NCBI RefSeq assembly: GCF_963674565.1 | Contig: NZ_OY771430.1 | Span: 1,674,001-1,738,000, forward strand | Direction of reading: 5' to 3' | Length of the DNA: 64,000 nucleotides | Origin: an uncultured Carboxylicivirga sp. | Lineage (GTDB): Bacteria > Bacteroidota > Bacteroidia > Bacteroidales > Marinilabiliaceae | In this document: positions 44,055-52,047 of the stretch, piece after piece | Numbering within the stretch: the stretch's first letter is position 1 | How the letters are laid out: every line of letters starts with the position of its first letter | The notes under the pieces: model-generated | Told to the model about the DNA's origin: nothing | The model's input: the letters and a program-made list of their open reading frames with translations, nothing else | Database searches by the model: none | Position numbers and translations under genes: made by a program

Positions 44055-46205
44055 ATGAGAACCAGGCTCCATCAACTTATCTTTCTTTGCTTTCTTTTTA
44101 TTAGCTATTCAGTGGCCCCTGCCCAAACCAATTATGTATCTGAGGAAGTCGCACCAGGCGTTTTTAAAATAACATTTGGGTCACCTGAAGAATATATTCC
44201 CTATTCTATTCTTCAACCAGAGGCAATGACTGAGGCAATGAACCAATTACCCAAAGCCTCTTTACCTGATTACCTGAAAGGAATTGAGATTACTATTAAC
44301 CAAAGAGGTTGTAAGGTTGACATACCATTAAGTGATGATGAACAGATTTATGGATTTGGCATGCAAATAAATTCTTTTCAACAAAAGCATTTGAAACGTC
44401 GCCCGATCGTTAACGACAATCCTTTGCACAATCTTGGCTATACACACGCACCGATTCCCATGTATACTTCAACCAATGGTTATGCTGTTCTAATTAATAC
44501 AGCCCGATATACAACCTTCTATTGTGGCACACTTAACCCTGAAGATGCAAATAGCAAAACATCAGAAAACAATAAAACAGCATTAAGTACCGAAGAGCTA
44601 TATGTAAACCAATCACCTGTTAATGGGGCCGTTGTTGCAGACATACCCATTGCAAAGGGAATTGAAATTTTCGTTTTCAGCGGACCTGATATGATAAATG
44701 CCATTCAACGCTACAATTTGTTTTCCGGAGGTGGGTGTTTACCGGCTTTATGGGGATTAGGTGTAAAATACAGAGTAAAAGGAGATTCAAAAGATACAGA
44801 TGTATATAAAACTACACGGTATTTTCGTGAGCATCAAATTCCATGCGACGTTATTGGTTTAGAACCCCGCTGGCAAACTGCAGCTTACTCATGCTCCTAT
44901 GTTTGGAATGATGAAACATTTCCTGAACCTCAACGCTTAATTGACAGCCTGCTTAAACAAGATTTTAAAATTAACCTGTGGGAGCACGCCTTTGTACATC
45001 CTTCTTCTCCTATTCATGATGAATTATTGGAATTATCGGGAGATTACAGAGTGTGGAATGGTTTAGTTCCGGATTTCAGTCTGTATAAGACCCGTGAAAT
45101 ATTTGGTAACTATCACAACAACACATTTGTATTAAAAGGGATAGCCGGTTTCAAACTCGATGAGTGCGACAATTCTAACTTATCAGAAGGCAGCGCTACG
45201 TGGTCTTTTCCTGAACTAAGTCAGTTTCCTTCCGGCATGGATGGAGAACAAATGCACCAGATGTTCGGACTTCTTTACGCTCGCGTCTTTAACGACATAT
45301 ATAAAAAGAATAACAAACGAACTTATCTCGATTACAGAGCCTCGGGGCCATTTGCATCATCACTGCCGGCTTCGCTATATAGCGATACATACAACCATTC
45401 TGAATATATCCGTATGATCAGTAATTCGGGCTTTAGTGGCTTATTATGGTCGCCCGAATTAAGAGAATCAAACTCAGATACCGAACTCATAAGACGGCTT
45501 CAAACAGCAGTATTGTCTGCCCAGACACTCATTAACAGCTGGTATTTATCCAATCCTCCATGGCTGCAATACAACAAAGAAAAAAACAACCGCCATGAAT
45601 TTCTTGAAAATGCAAAGGAACTGGAAGACCTAGCTCGTATTCAGCTTAACTTTCGAATGAGCCTTATCCCATATTTATACACTGCTTTTGTACGATATCA
45701 CCTGGAGGGCATTCCTCCTTTTAGAGCTCTGGTTCTTGATTATCCTCAAGATGAAAAAGTTTTAGATGTATGGGATGAATACATGATTGGAGAAAGTATT
45801 CTGGCAGCTCCATTAACTGGTGATTCTGATACACGAACTGTTTACCTGCCTGAAGGAATATGGTATAATTATAATAACAATCAGAAATATGAAGGTGGCA
45901 AAAGCTATAAAGTAAGTTTTTCATTAGCTGAAATACCGGTTTTTGTAAAAAAAGGAAGCATATTACCATTGGCAACTCCCGTTCAGTCAGTTTCAGAAAA
46001 TACTCGCTTTGAAATGACCTGTAAAGTTTATGGTAAAAATAATTCGGAATTTACACTTTATGAAGACGATGGAATCTCCTATGATTTTGACAATGGAAAA
46101 TACAATACTGTTTTTCTATCATGGAAAAACTTGAAAAGTAAAGTTTATCGCAAGGGAAGCTTCAATAAAAAATACTTAATTAAAAAATGGGAATTAATTG
46201 AATAG
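44055..46205 (+). CDS. Exported glycoside hydrolase family 31 enzyme
   Basis: 716 residues with signal peptide (~1-24). The N-terminal beta-sandwich precedes a TIM barrel. IYGFGMQINSF, CDVIGLEPRWQ and the nucleophile-region sequence GFKLDECDN (Asp ~369) are visible. The probable acid/base is Asp ~444 in YSDTYNHSEY. C-terminal domains follow (MIGESILAAPLTGD, then WYNYNNNQKYEGGKSYKV). The nucleophile motif differs from the common WNDMNE, which points to a less-studied GH31 subfamily rather than a plain alpha-glucosidase. It presumably acts on an alpha-linked sugar in the periplasm. Confidence 0.87.
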   Translation: MRTRLHQLIFLCFLFISYSVAPAQTNYVSEEVAPGVFKITFGSPEEYIPYSILQPEAMTEAMNQLPKASLPDYLKGIEITINQRGCKVDIPLSDDEQIYGFGMQINSFQQKHLKRRPIVNDNPLHNLGYTHAPIPMYTSTNGYAVLINTARYTTFYCGTLNPEDANSKTSENNKTALSTEELYVNQSPVNGAVVADIPIAKGIEIFVFSGPDMINAIQRYNLFSGGGCLPALWGLGVKYRVKGDSKDTDVYKTTRYFREHQIPCDVIGLEPRWQTAAYSCSYVWNDETFPEPQRLIDSLLKQDFKINLWEHAFVHPSSPIHDELLELSGDYRVWNGLVPDFSLYKTREIFGNYHNNTFVLKGIAGFKLDECDNSNLSEGSATWSFPELSQFPSGMDGEQMHQMFGLLYARVFNDIYKKNNKRTYLDYRASGPFASSLPASLYSDTYNHSEYIRMISNSGFSGLLWSPELRESNSDTELIRRLQTAVLSAQTLINSWYLSNPPWLQYNKEKNNRHEFLENAKELEDLARIQLNFRMSLIPYLYTAFVRYHLEGIPPFRALVLDYPQDEKVLDVWDEYMIGESILAAPLTGDSDTRTVYLPEGIWYNYNNNQKYEGGKSYKVSFSLAEIPVFVKKGSILPLATPVQSVSENTRFEMTCKVYGKNNSEFTLYEDDGISYDFDNGKYNTVFLSWKNLKSKVYRKGSFNKKYLIKKWELIE

Positions 46206-46214
46206 ATTAACGAA

Positions 46215-46853
46215 TCACAAATAAAAGTAAACTGCCCAGAAGTGTGAGAAAGCTCCACCTAACACAAAAAAATGAAAGATGGCATGATTAAAAGGTAGTT
46301 GCTTAATCATATAAAGTACTGCACCAATTGTATAGAAAGCTCCTCCAATAGCCAGCCATATTAAGGCTAGACTGGACAAATTATCTATCAACGATTTTGA
46401 TGCAATTACTACCATCCATCCTAACAAAACATAGCTAATAGTGGAAACTAATTTAAATCTACCGGTAAAAAACAGTTTTAAAATAATGCCGGCAATAGCG
46501 AGTAACCAAACAATACCGAGAATAACATAGCCCCATGTATTATTTAAACCCAACACGATAAATGGCACATAACTTCCGGCAATCAGCAAATAAATGGCAG
46601 TATGATCGAAAATTTTCAATCGCATTCGTGTCTGATCCGATTTGGCATTATGATATAATGTTGATGCCAGAAAAAGTGTAAGAATACATAGGGAATAAAT
46701 CGTATAGACTCCAAAATGAATAAGACTATTTAATTGTATCGATTTCACTATTAGAAAAGCAAATGCCAACAAACCGGCAATAAAACCAGCTAAATGCGAA
46801 AAGATATTGAGTCTTTCTTCGATTGGTGAGTAATACTTAACGTTGTTTTTCAT
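46215..46853 (-). CDS. Hemolysin III family membrane protein (TrhA/YqfA-like)
   Basis: 212 residues from the ATG at 46853. Seven predicted helices with the family pattern: EERLNIFSHLAGFIAG at the start (Glu and His), LYHNAKSD after helix 3, FDHTAIYLLIAGSYVPF, and HAIFHFFVLGGAFSHFWA near the end, whose histidines form the putative metal site of PAQR-type proteins. The name is historic; proven haemolytic activity is rare. A -7 box ends only 6 bp upstream, so the transcript is nearly leaderless, which rules out the longer N-terminus. Confidence 0.9.
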   Translation of the reverse strand: MKNNVKYYSPIEERLNIFSHLAGFIAGLLAFAFLIVKSIQLNSLIHFGVYTIYSLCILTLFLASTLYHNAKSDQTRMRLKIFDHTAIYLLIAGSYVPFIVLGLNNTWGYVILGIVWLLAIAGIILKLFFTGRFKLVSTISYVLLGWMVVIASKSLIDNLSSLALIWLAIGGAFYTIGAVLYMIKQLPFNHAIFHFFVLGGAFSHFWAVYFYL

Positions 46854-46859
46854 AGAACG

Positions 46860-46867
46860 CAAATATA
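46860..46867 (-). promoter_or_regulatory. -7 box giving a nearly leaderless hemolysin III transcript
   Basis: TATATTTG on the minus strand, a perfect TAnnTTTG, ending 6 bp before the ATG at 46853. It decides the start choice. Confidence 0.5.
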
Positions 46868-46948
46868 GATTAATATTAAAGGGAAAGAACCTAATCAAAA
46901 TAAAAAATATCCGGCGTCATATGATAGCATAATCTAATAGCACCAAAT

Positions 46949-47707
46949 TTATATGGCCCACTTTAATTCATCATATTCAAAAGGTTCACTTGCTTCAGGA
47001 ACATCTCCCAATGCCATTTTTCCTCTCAGTGGGGCTACCGTATGAGCTTTTATCATTTCATCAGAAAATGGAAGAAGTACTTTATTAGCAATATTTTCAT
47101 CCTTATTAATTAACCAATCTTCACATGCATCATCCTTAAGAATTACCGGCATGCGCGGCTCAGCTAATTTAGGACTATTGTGAATCTTGCTCATCAGTTC
47201 ATTTGCCCGGGTTGTAACAATAGTAAATGTATTACACACTTCACCGGTTTGTCTGTTTATCCATTGATCATATAAACCTGCCAAAGCCATTGGCTGATCA
47301 TCACTCCTGTAAATATAAAACGGATAGGTCTTACCTTTGTAATGATGATGTTCGAAAAAACCATCTACATAAACAATACAATGTTTTGATTTGGCAGCTG
47401 CTTTAAACGAAGGCTTTTCAAACATTGTTTCTCCACGGGCATTAATAGTTTTATTCCAGATAAGGTTCTTTTGTTTGTCGTCTTTAACCCACGAAGGCAC
47501 CAAACCCCATTGATAAGGTTGCGGTTTAAAGGGTCTTTCAGATGTGTAAATTAAAACGGTAGGATGCATAAAACCAGAAGCATGATTAGTGTCCTTATCT
47601 AAATAAGGTCTTAGCTTGTTCTCCAACTCCTCAATCCAACGTTGATTGTTATAGTGCTTTGCCCTTTTCAATTGGGTTTCGAGCTTTGTTTTAATATCGT
47701 AACACAT
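46949..47707 (-). CDS. SOS response-associated peptidase (SRAP; YedK/HMCES family)
   Basis: 252 residues. Catalytic Cys2 directly after Met (MCYDIKTK), INARGETMFEKPSF with the conserved Asn, YVDGFFEHHH with the Glu, and SKIHNSPKLAEPRMPVIL with the active-site His. These proteins form a covalent thiazolidine link to abasic sites in single-stranded DNA, shielding them. The second codon is Cys, as required after Met removal. It follows the acyltransferase-like gene by 24 bp on the same strand, and so belongs to the operon led by PAP2. Confidence 0.95.
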   Translation of the reverse strand: MCYDIKTKLETQLKRAKHYNNQRWIEELENKLRPYLDKDTNHASGFMHPTVLIYTSERPFKPQPYQWGLVPSWVKDDKQKNLIWNKTINARGETMFEKPSFKAAAKSKHCIVYVDGFFEHHHYKGKTYPFYIYRSDDQPMALAGLYDQWINRQTGEVCNTFTIVTTRANELMSKIHNSPKLAEPRMPVILKDDACEDWLINKDENIANKVLLPFSDEMIKAHTVAPLRGKMALGDVPEASEPFEYDELKWAI

Positions 47708-47731
47708 AAAACTATTAATTCATTTGCTTAA

Positions 47732-48853
47732 CTAATTTAAGACTTTCTTGAAGATCGTGTATTCTTTGTACATCACACATCCACCAAGCCTTTCAATCTC
47801 ACGCCTCATCTTATAATTATCTTTCATTATCAAATGACTATCCATCATTCTAAAATTTTCCATCAGAGCCGAATTAAGCAATCTTTGACCTAAAACAGCA
47901 TCCAGTCCCTTGTTGCGCATATCCTGATCAATGCCACCTAATAATAAAACCAACCGATTTGATTTTTTGTTTGCTTTTAACAAGTGCCACCAACCAGTTG
48001 GGAACAACCTACCCCTTCCCTTTTTAATGCCTTCACTCAGGTCTGCCATAGCAATTACAGCTGCAACAACCTTACCATTAGAATTAGTAATAATCTTTAT
48101 TAATCTGGGATTCAGCAAGGGTAAAAAGCGGTTTGCAAACTCACTCATCTCTTCCTTTGTCAATGCTGAAAAGCCATAAATTTCCTGATATGTTTTATTA
48201 ATTAAATCAAAAACAGCATGTATATATGGTTTTATCTGACGTGTTGATGTAAAATCATGTACAGTCAATTGATTGTATTTTATTACCCTTTTGGCAAAAG
48301 GTTTAAAACGATCGACCAACTCTTGATTGATGGGAACTTCATACTGGCATAAATCAACATAACCGGAGTAGTTATTCTGAAGAATATATTCGGGCATGAA
48401 AGGAAAGTTACAATTGGTAACCATCATTGTAGGTCCTTCAAAACCGTTTACAACAAATCCCTGTGGTTCCTTATCAGAAAAAGCCATTGGTCCAACAATC
48501 TCATCACAGGCATTTTTGTTTCCCCAATCTTCAACAGCTTTAATTAGTGCATCAAAAATGATTTTATCCTCATCACATTCAATAAATGCAAAGCGAACAT
48601 TTTTCACACCATTCAAATCATTGAATTTATGTGGAATAATACCCATGATACGACCTACAGCTTTTTTATCATCAATGGCTAGAAGTAAAATTGTATCACA
48701 ATGTTTAAAAGCAGGATTACGTTTCTCAGAAAACAGCTTCTTTTCATCCATCAATAAAGGCGGTAACCACTCTTTATGATTTTTATGTATTCTTTCAGGA
48801 AGATGAATAAACTCCCTTAAATCTTGTTTGCTTTTAACTTCTTTGATTTCCAT
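47732..48853 (-). CDS. GNAT-like acyltransferase, uncharacterised
   Basis: 373 residues. The segment KEWLPPLLMDEKKLF and the later DKKAVGRIMGIIPHKFND, together with GGIDQDMRNKGLDAVLG near the C-terminus, are typical of a family of long proteins with an N-acetyltransferase fold widespread in Bacteroidota. Substrate unknown. Its start overlaps the end of the upstream PAP2 gene by 37 bp, so the two are probably translated in a coupled manner. A lipid- or membrane-related role is suggested only by that pairing. Confidence 0.75.
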   Translation of the reverse strand: MEIKEVKSKQDLREFIHLPERIHKNHKEWLPPLLMDEKKLFSEKRNPAFKHCDTILLLAIDDKKAVGRIMGIIPHKFNDLNGVKNVRFAFIECDEDKIIFDALIKAVEDWGNKNACDEIVGPMAFSDKEPQGFVVNGFEGPTMMVTNCNFPFMPEYILQNNYSGYVDLCQYEVPINQELVDRFKPFAKRVIKYNQLTVHDFTSTRQIKPYIHAVFDLINKTYQEIYGFSALTKEEMSEFANRFLPLLNPRLIKIITNSNGKVVAAVIAMADLSEGIKKGRGRLFPTGWWHLLKANKKSNRLVLLLGGIDQDMRNKGLDAVLGQRLLNSALMENFRMMDSHLIMKDNYKMRREIERLGGCVMYKEYTIFKKVLN

Positions 48854-49722
48854 TGGTAACCCGGATTAAGTACTTTCATTTTTTGATAAAGCCATTTGCA
48901 TAGCCCAAAAACAACCGGCATTGACAACATACCAGCAATGACATCTACAGCATAATGAGCTTTTATATAAACAGTTGAAAACAGCAATACCATAACAAAT
49001 GGAAGATACCACCAAAATAATTTCAACCTTAATTTTTGAAGTATATATAAAATAAGCAGTGAGATTCCAACATGCGAACTTGGAAATGCAGCTGTTGGCG
49101 CTTCTCCGGCATATTGTATATGTTTTACCAGCATGCCAAACAACCCTTTGGATTCAATAATAGCATCGTTACCTGAAAAGAAAAACTGTGGACCCTCAGC
49201 AGGTAAAAAAATAAAGATGATATAATAGATAAAAAATGAACTAAAAATGATAAAAGCATATTCCTGAAAATGGATTCTTCTAACTCTTCCAATTGCTATT
49301 AGAGCTAACAAAGGCATTAAATAATAAGCAAAGTAGCCCATAAACATCAACTCACTAAATATTGTAGAATTGAATATTTCAGAAAAGATGAGTGCAGGCT
49401 GAAATCCAAACATCCATTGATCAACCCTAAGTAAATATGGATCTATTTTGGGATAAAACAAGGTATTTAAATGAGCAGTTTCGGTATAAAACAATCCTAA
49501 TAAAATGTAAACTGCTCCTGCATCAAGAACATCTTTTACAAATTGACTTAATCTCTTTGTTATTAGAATTCTAATTATCAGTGCACCAATAATTAATAAC
49601 CGTGGAAATATAAATGTATCAGAAATAAAATATTTCGGATCTCCGAATACTAAAGCCATTGTAACAATCAGTTGGTAAGCAAGTACAACATACCATAGAG
49701 GCGACAATTGATTTTTTCTCAT
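48817..49722 (-). CDS. PAP2 superfamily membrane phosphatase/transferase
   Basis: 301 residues with about six to eight transmembrane helices. The PAP2 motifs are present: PAEGPQFFF, the core FPSSHVG (signature 2) and KAHYAVDVIAGML (signature 3), with catalytic histidines in each of the last two. It resembles inositol-phosphotransferase/phosphatase members (AUR1/IPCS-like in layout) that act on lipid phosphates at the outer face of the inner membrane. It leads a three-gene operon and shares a divergent promoter region with cvfB. Confidence 0.87.
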   Translation of the reverse strand: MRKNQLSPLWYVVLAYQLIVTMALVFGDPKYFISDTFIFPRLLIIGALIIRILITKRLSQFVKDVLDAGAVYILLGLFYTETAHLNTLFYPKIDPYLLRVDQWMFGFQPALIFSEIFNSTIFSELMFMGYFAYYLMPLLALIAIGRVRRIHFQEYAFIIFSSFFIYYIIFIFLPAEGPQFFFSGNDAIIESKGLFGMLVKHIQYAGEAPTAAFPSSHVGISLLILYILQKLRLKLFWWYLPFVMVLLFSTVYIKAHYAVDVIAGMLSMPVVFGLCKWLYQKMKVLNPGYQWKSKKLKANKI

Positions 49723-49743
49723 TTAAGCTTTTCTGTGTATACT

Positions 49744-49772
49744 CAAAAATAAATTATTTTTAGATTAATCAA
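49744..49772 (-). promoter_or_regulatory. Promoter of the PAP2 operon
   Basis: Minus strand: TTG (49772-49770), 18-nt spacer, then TATTTTTG (49751-49744), matching the Bacteroidota TTG / TAnnTTTG promoter. It lies ~22 bp before the PAP2 start. Confidence 0.65.
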
Positions 49773-49773
49773 C

Positions 49774-49803
49774 CTTTACAACATTTGTTTTTATCTATCT
49801 TTG
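49774..49803 (+). promoter_or_regulatory. Promoter of the cvfB-like gene
   Basis: CTTTAC near 49774 as a weak -33 box, about 18 nt before TATCTTTG (49796-49803), a perfect -7 box, 18 bp before the ATG at 49822. It excludes the longer TTG-initiated reading at 49801. Confidence 0.6.
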
Positions 49804-49821
49804 CAAGCTAAATATTTTAGT

Positions 49822-50649
49822 ATGATAGGTAAATACAATACGCTCAGAGTAGTTAAGGAAGTTGATTTTGGTGTTTATTTGGATGGTGGTGAAAATGGAG
49901 AAATTCTTTTACCAACCCGCTATGTTCCAGAAAACACTATAGTTGACGATGAGCTAAAGGTATTTATTTATCTCGATTCTGAAGACAGATTAATAGCAAC
50001 TACAGAAAAACCATTTGCAATAGTTGGTGAGTTTGCCAATTTGGAAGTCAAATCAGTTACTAAAATAGGTGCTTTCCTTGACTGGGGCTTAATGAAAGAT
50101 TTGTTGGTTCCCTTCAGAGAACAGGATGAAAAGATGGAAGAAGGAAAATACTATCCTGTTTATATCTACCTCGATGAGGAAAGCAACCGTATAGTAGCTA
50201 CTTCAAAATTATATACTGTTTTAAACAACCTTTTACCTGAATATGAACCTAGTCAGGAAGTTGATTTGTTTGTTTATGCAAAAGCGGATATAGGATATAA
50301 AGTTGTAGTGAACGAACTTCACTCAGGTATGCTATACCACAGTCAGTTATTTCAACCTATTAAGATTGGTGATCGTTTAAAAGGATTTGTACAAAAGGTG
50401 CGTGAAGATGACAAAGTTGATGTCTCGTTGCAGAAACCCGGATACGAAGCCATTGAAGGACAAGCCGCTGAAGTATTGACAATTTTAAAAGAAAAAGGTG
50501 GTTACCTTGCTGTTTCGGATAAAAGTGCTGCGGAATTGATCTACAAAGTATTTAAAATGAGTAAGAAAAGCTTTAAAAAAGCCATTGGAACTCTTTACAA
50601 GCAACGCCTGATCATTATTGAGAAGGAAGGAATTAAATTGGTCAACTAA
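49822..50649 (+). CDS. cvfB: S1-like RNA-binding protein, CvfB/YitL family
   Basis: 275 residues. Three tandem OB/S1-like domains: MIGKYNTLRVVKEVDFGVYL, then KSVTKIGAFLDWGLMKDLLV, then FVQKVREDDKVDVSLQ, followed by a C-terminal winged-helix (LIYKVFKMSKKSFKKAIGTL). This is the domain order of Staphylococcus CvfB, an RNA-binding regulator of virulence factors. The target RNAs here are unknown. It is terminated by a bidirectional hairpin shared with the convergent GNAT gene. Confidence 0.92.
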   Translation: MIGKYNTLRVVKEVDFGVYLDGGENGEILLPTRYVPENTIVDDELKVFIYLDSEDRLIATTEKPFAIVGEFANLEVKSVTKIGAFLDWGLMKDLLVPFREQDEKMEEGKYYPVYIYLDEESNRIVATSKLYTVLNNLLPEYEPSQEVDLFVYAKADIGYKVVVNELHSGMLYHSQLFQPIKIGDRLKGFVQKVREDDKVDVSLQKPGYEAIEGQAAEVLTILKEKGGYLAVSDKSAAELIYKVFKMSKKSFKKAIGTLYKQRLIIIEKEGIKLVN

Positions 50650-50668
50650 ATTAAAATAATTTCAAAAT

Positions 50669-50714
50669 AAAAAAAGGCAAAAGCTGAATTGAGTAATATT
50701 CACTTTTGCCTTTT
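50669..50714. terminator. Bidirectional terminator between cvfB and the GNAT gene
   Basis: AAAAAGGCAAAAG..CTTTTGCCTTTT forms a long stem with A and T tracts on both sides; an inner TGAAT/ATTCA extends it. Confidence 0.9.
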
Positions 50715-50731
50715 CAGTTTTATATTTTGCC

Positions 50732-51214
50732 TTATAATACCAGCTGCCAGTAGCCAACGTCAATCCATTTATTAAACTTTTGACCAACCTCACTGAAATG
50801 AGCTATCTTTTTAAAACCCATTTTTTCATGGAGAGCAACACTGGCTTCATTAGGTAATGAAATGCCTCCAATAAAAGCATGAACATCTTTTCTTATCAAA
50901 TCCTGAATTAAATGCTTGTATAGCTGGGTACCAACACCATTACCTTCATAACCCTTTTTAAGGTAAACTGTCGTCTCTGTTGAGTAACGATATGCAGTTC
51001 GTGCTCTCCAACCCGTGGCATAACAATATCCAACAATCTCGCCTTCTTTTTCATAGACAAACCACGAGTGTTGTTGCAAAACTTTTTCGATGCGTTCCTG
51101 CATTTCTGCAACACTTACATTCTCTTCTTCGAAAGTAACGATTGTGTTCTCTACATAATAGTTGTAGATATCACAGATTGCTTTGGCATCAGTTGTTAAT
51201 ACAGGTCGAATCAT
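50732..51214 (-). CDS. GNAT N-acetyltransferase, phosphinothricin-acetyltransferase type
   Basis: 160 residues. IRPVLTTDAKAICDIYNYYV at the start, VGYCYATGWRARTAYRYSTE (a Pat/Bar family hallmark), and the acetyl-CoA loop KKGYEGNGVGTQLYKHL. The C-terminal part EKMGFKKIAHFSEVGQKFNK is also typical. Relatives acetylate methionine sulfone/sulfoximine-like or phosphinothricin amines. The native substrate is not determined. Confidence 0.9.
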   Translation of the reverse strand: MIRPVLTTDAKAICDIYNYYVENTIVTFEEENVSVAEMQERIEKVLQQHSWFVYEKEGEIVGYCYATGWRARTAYRYSTETTVYLKKGYEGNGVGTQLYKHLIQDLIRKDVHAFIGGISLPNEASVALHEKMGFKKIAHFSEVGQKFNKWIDVGYWQLVL

Positions 51215-51242
51215 AGATAATGGATCGGATTACGAGTGCAAT

Positions 51243-51809
51243 TTAGTATTTCTTTACGAATTTGGTAAGAATATAAATAGTTTGTCCATTAACTTTTCCA
51301 ACAATATGCTCAGGATCATCAGCTGCCAAACCAATATTACGAACAGCAGTTCCTCGTTTAGCAGTAAACCCACCACCTTTAACATTCAGGTCCTTAATCA
51401 ACACAACAGAATCACCGGCCTTTAGTTCAGCTCCATTACTATCAATATATTTGAGTGAATCATCACTACTCTCAGCCTTCGCCCAGGTTAATGTTTCATC
51501 ATCAAGATAAAGCATATCCAATAAATCCTGTGGCCATCCTTCTGACTTGATACTATTCAGTAATCGATATGCCATCACCTGAACAGCAGGAACAGTGCTC
51601 CACATGCTATCGTTCAGGCATCTCCAGTGATTCAGGTCCATTGATTCAGGCTCATTAATTTGTGCTGCACAAGTAGAACACACTAATATTGAATTTTCTT
51701 CTGACACATCGCCAACAGGAGGCACTGCATATACGGTTAAATCCTGTTCTGATGAACACAATTCACATTTATCACCACTACGTTGCCTTAAAGCTTTTTC
51801 AACACTCAT
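51243..51809 (-). CDS. PhnA-domain zinc-ribbon protein
   Basis: 188 residues. An N-terminal zinc ribbon (CELCSS and, 29 residues later, CSTC) is followed by a linker and the PhnA SH3-like domain (LKAGDSVVLIKDLNVKGG, GTAVRNIGL, HIVGKVNGQTIYILTKFVKK). Despite the historical name, a role in phosphonate use is not supported for most PhnA proteins. The length matches the long Bacteroidota variant. A perfect -7 box lies just upstream. Confidence 0.9.
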   Translation of the reverse strand: MSVEKALRQRSGDKCELCSSEQDLTVYAVPPVGDVSEENSILVCSTCAAQINEPESMDLNHWRCLNDSMWSTVPAVQVMAYRLLNSIKSEGWPQDLLDMLYLDDETLTWAKAESSDDSLKYIDSNGAELKAGDSVVLIKDLNVKGGGFTAKRGTAVRNIGLAADDPEHIVGKVNGQTIYILTKFVKKY

Positions 51810-51834
51810 TTTAATCTGTTTATTTTTGGAGCGA

Positions 51835-51842
51835 CAAAGTTA
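51835..51842 (-). promoter_or_regulatory. -7 box of the PhnA gene
   Basis: TAACTTTG on the minus strand, 26 bp before the ATG. No clear -33 box. Confidence 0.5.
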
Positions 51843-51964
51843 TTAATTTCTAATTCCTTTTCGCTTGCTATTTACAACTAATTGATATTCTTCTTCCTAT
51901 CAACAAAAGCTCATTTGAATACTTTCTATAATTCTATTCAATAAAATTCACCAACCTTTTTATA

Positions 51965-51992
51965 AGAAAAATGCCTCCTTTTCAGAGGCATT
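51965..51992 (-). terminator. Intrinsic terminator of the cysteate synthase gene
   Basis: AATGCCTC (51970-51977) pairs with GAGGCATT (51985-51992) over a 7-nt loop. The minus strand continues into a T-rich tract. Confidence 0.88.
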
Positions 51993-52047
51993 CTTATTTT
52001 ATGAAATAGTCAATTTATTAAGAGTTTATCTCAGAATAGAATCAATA

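Noticed and set aside
48396..48779. Plus-strand 127-codon frame inside the GNAT-like gene
   Set aside because: Antisense shadow with no start signal or recognisable domain.
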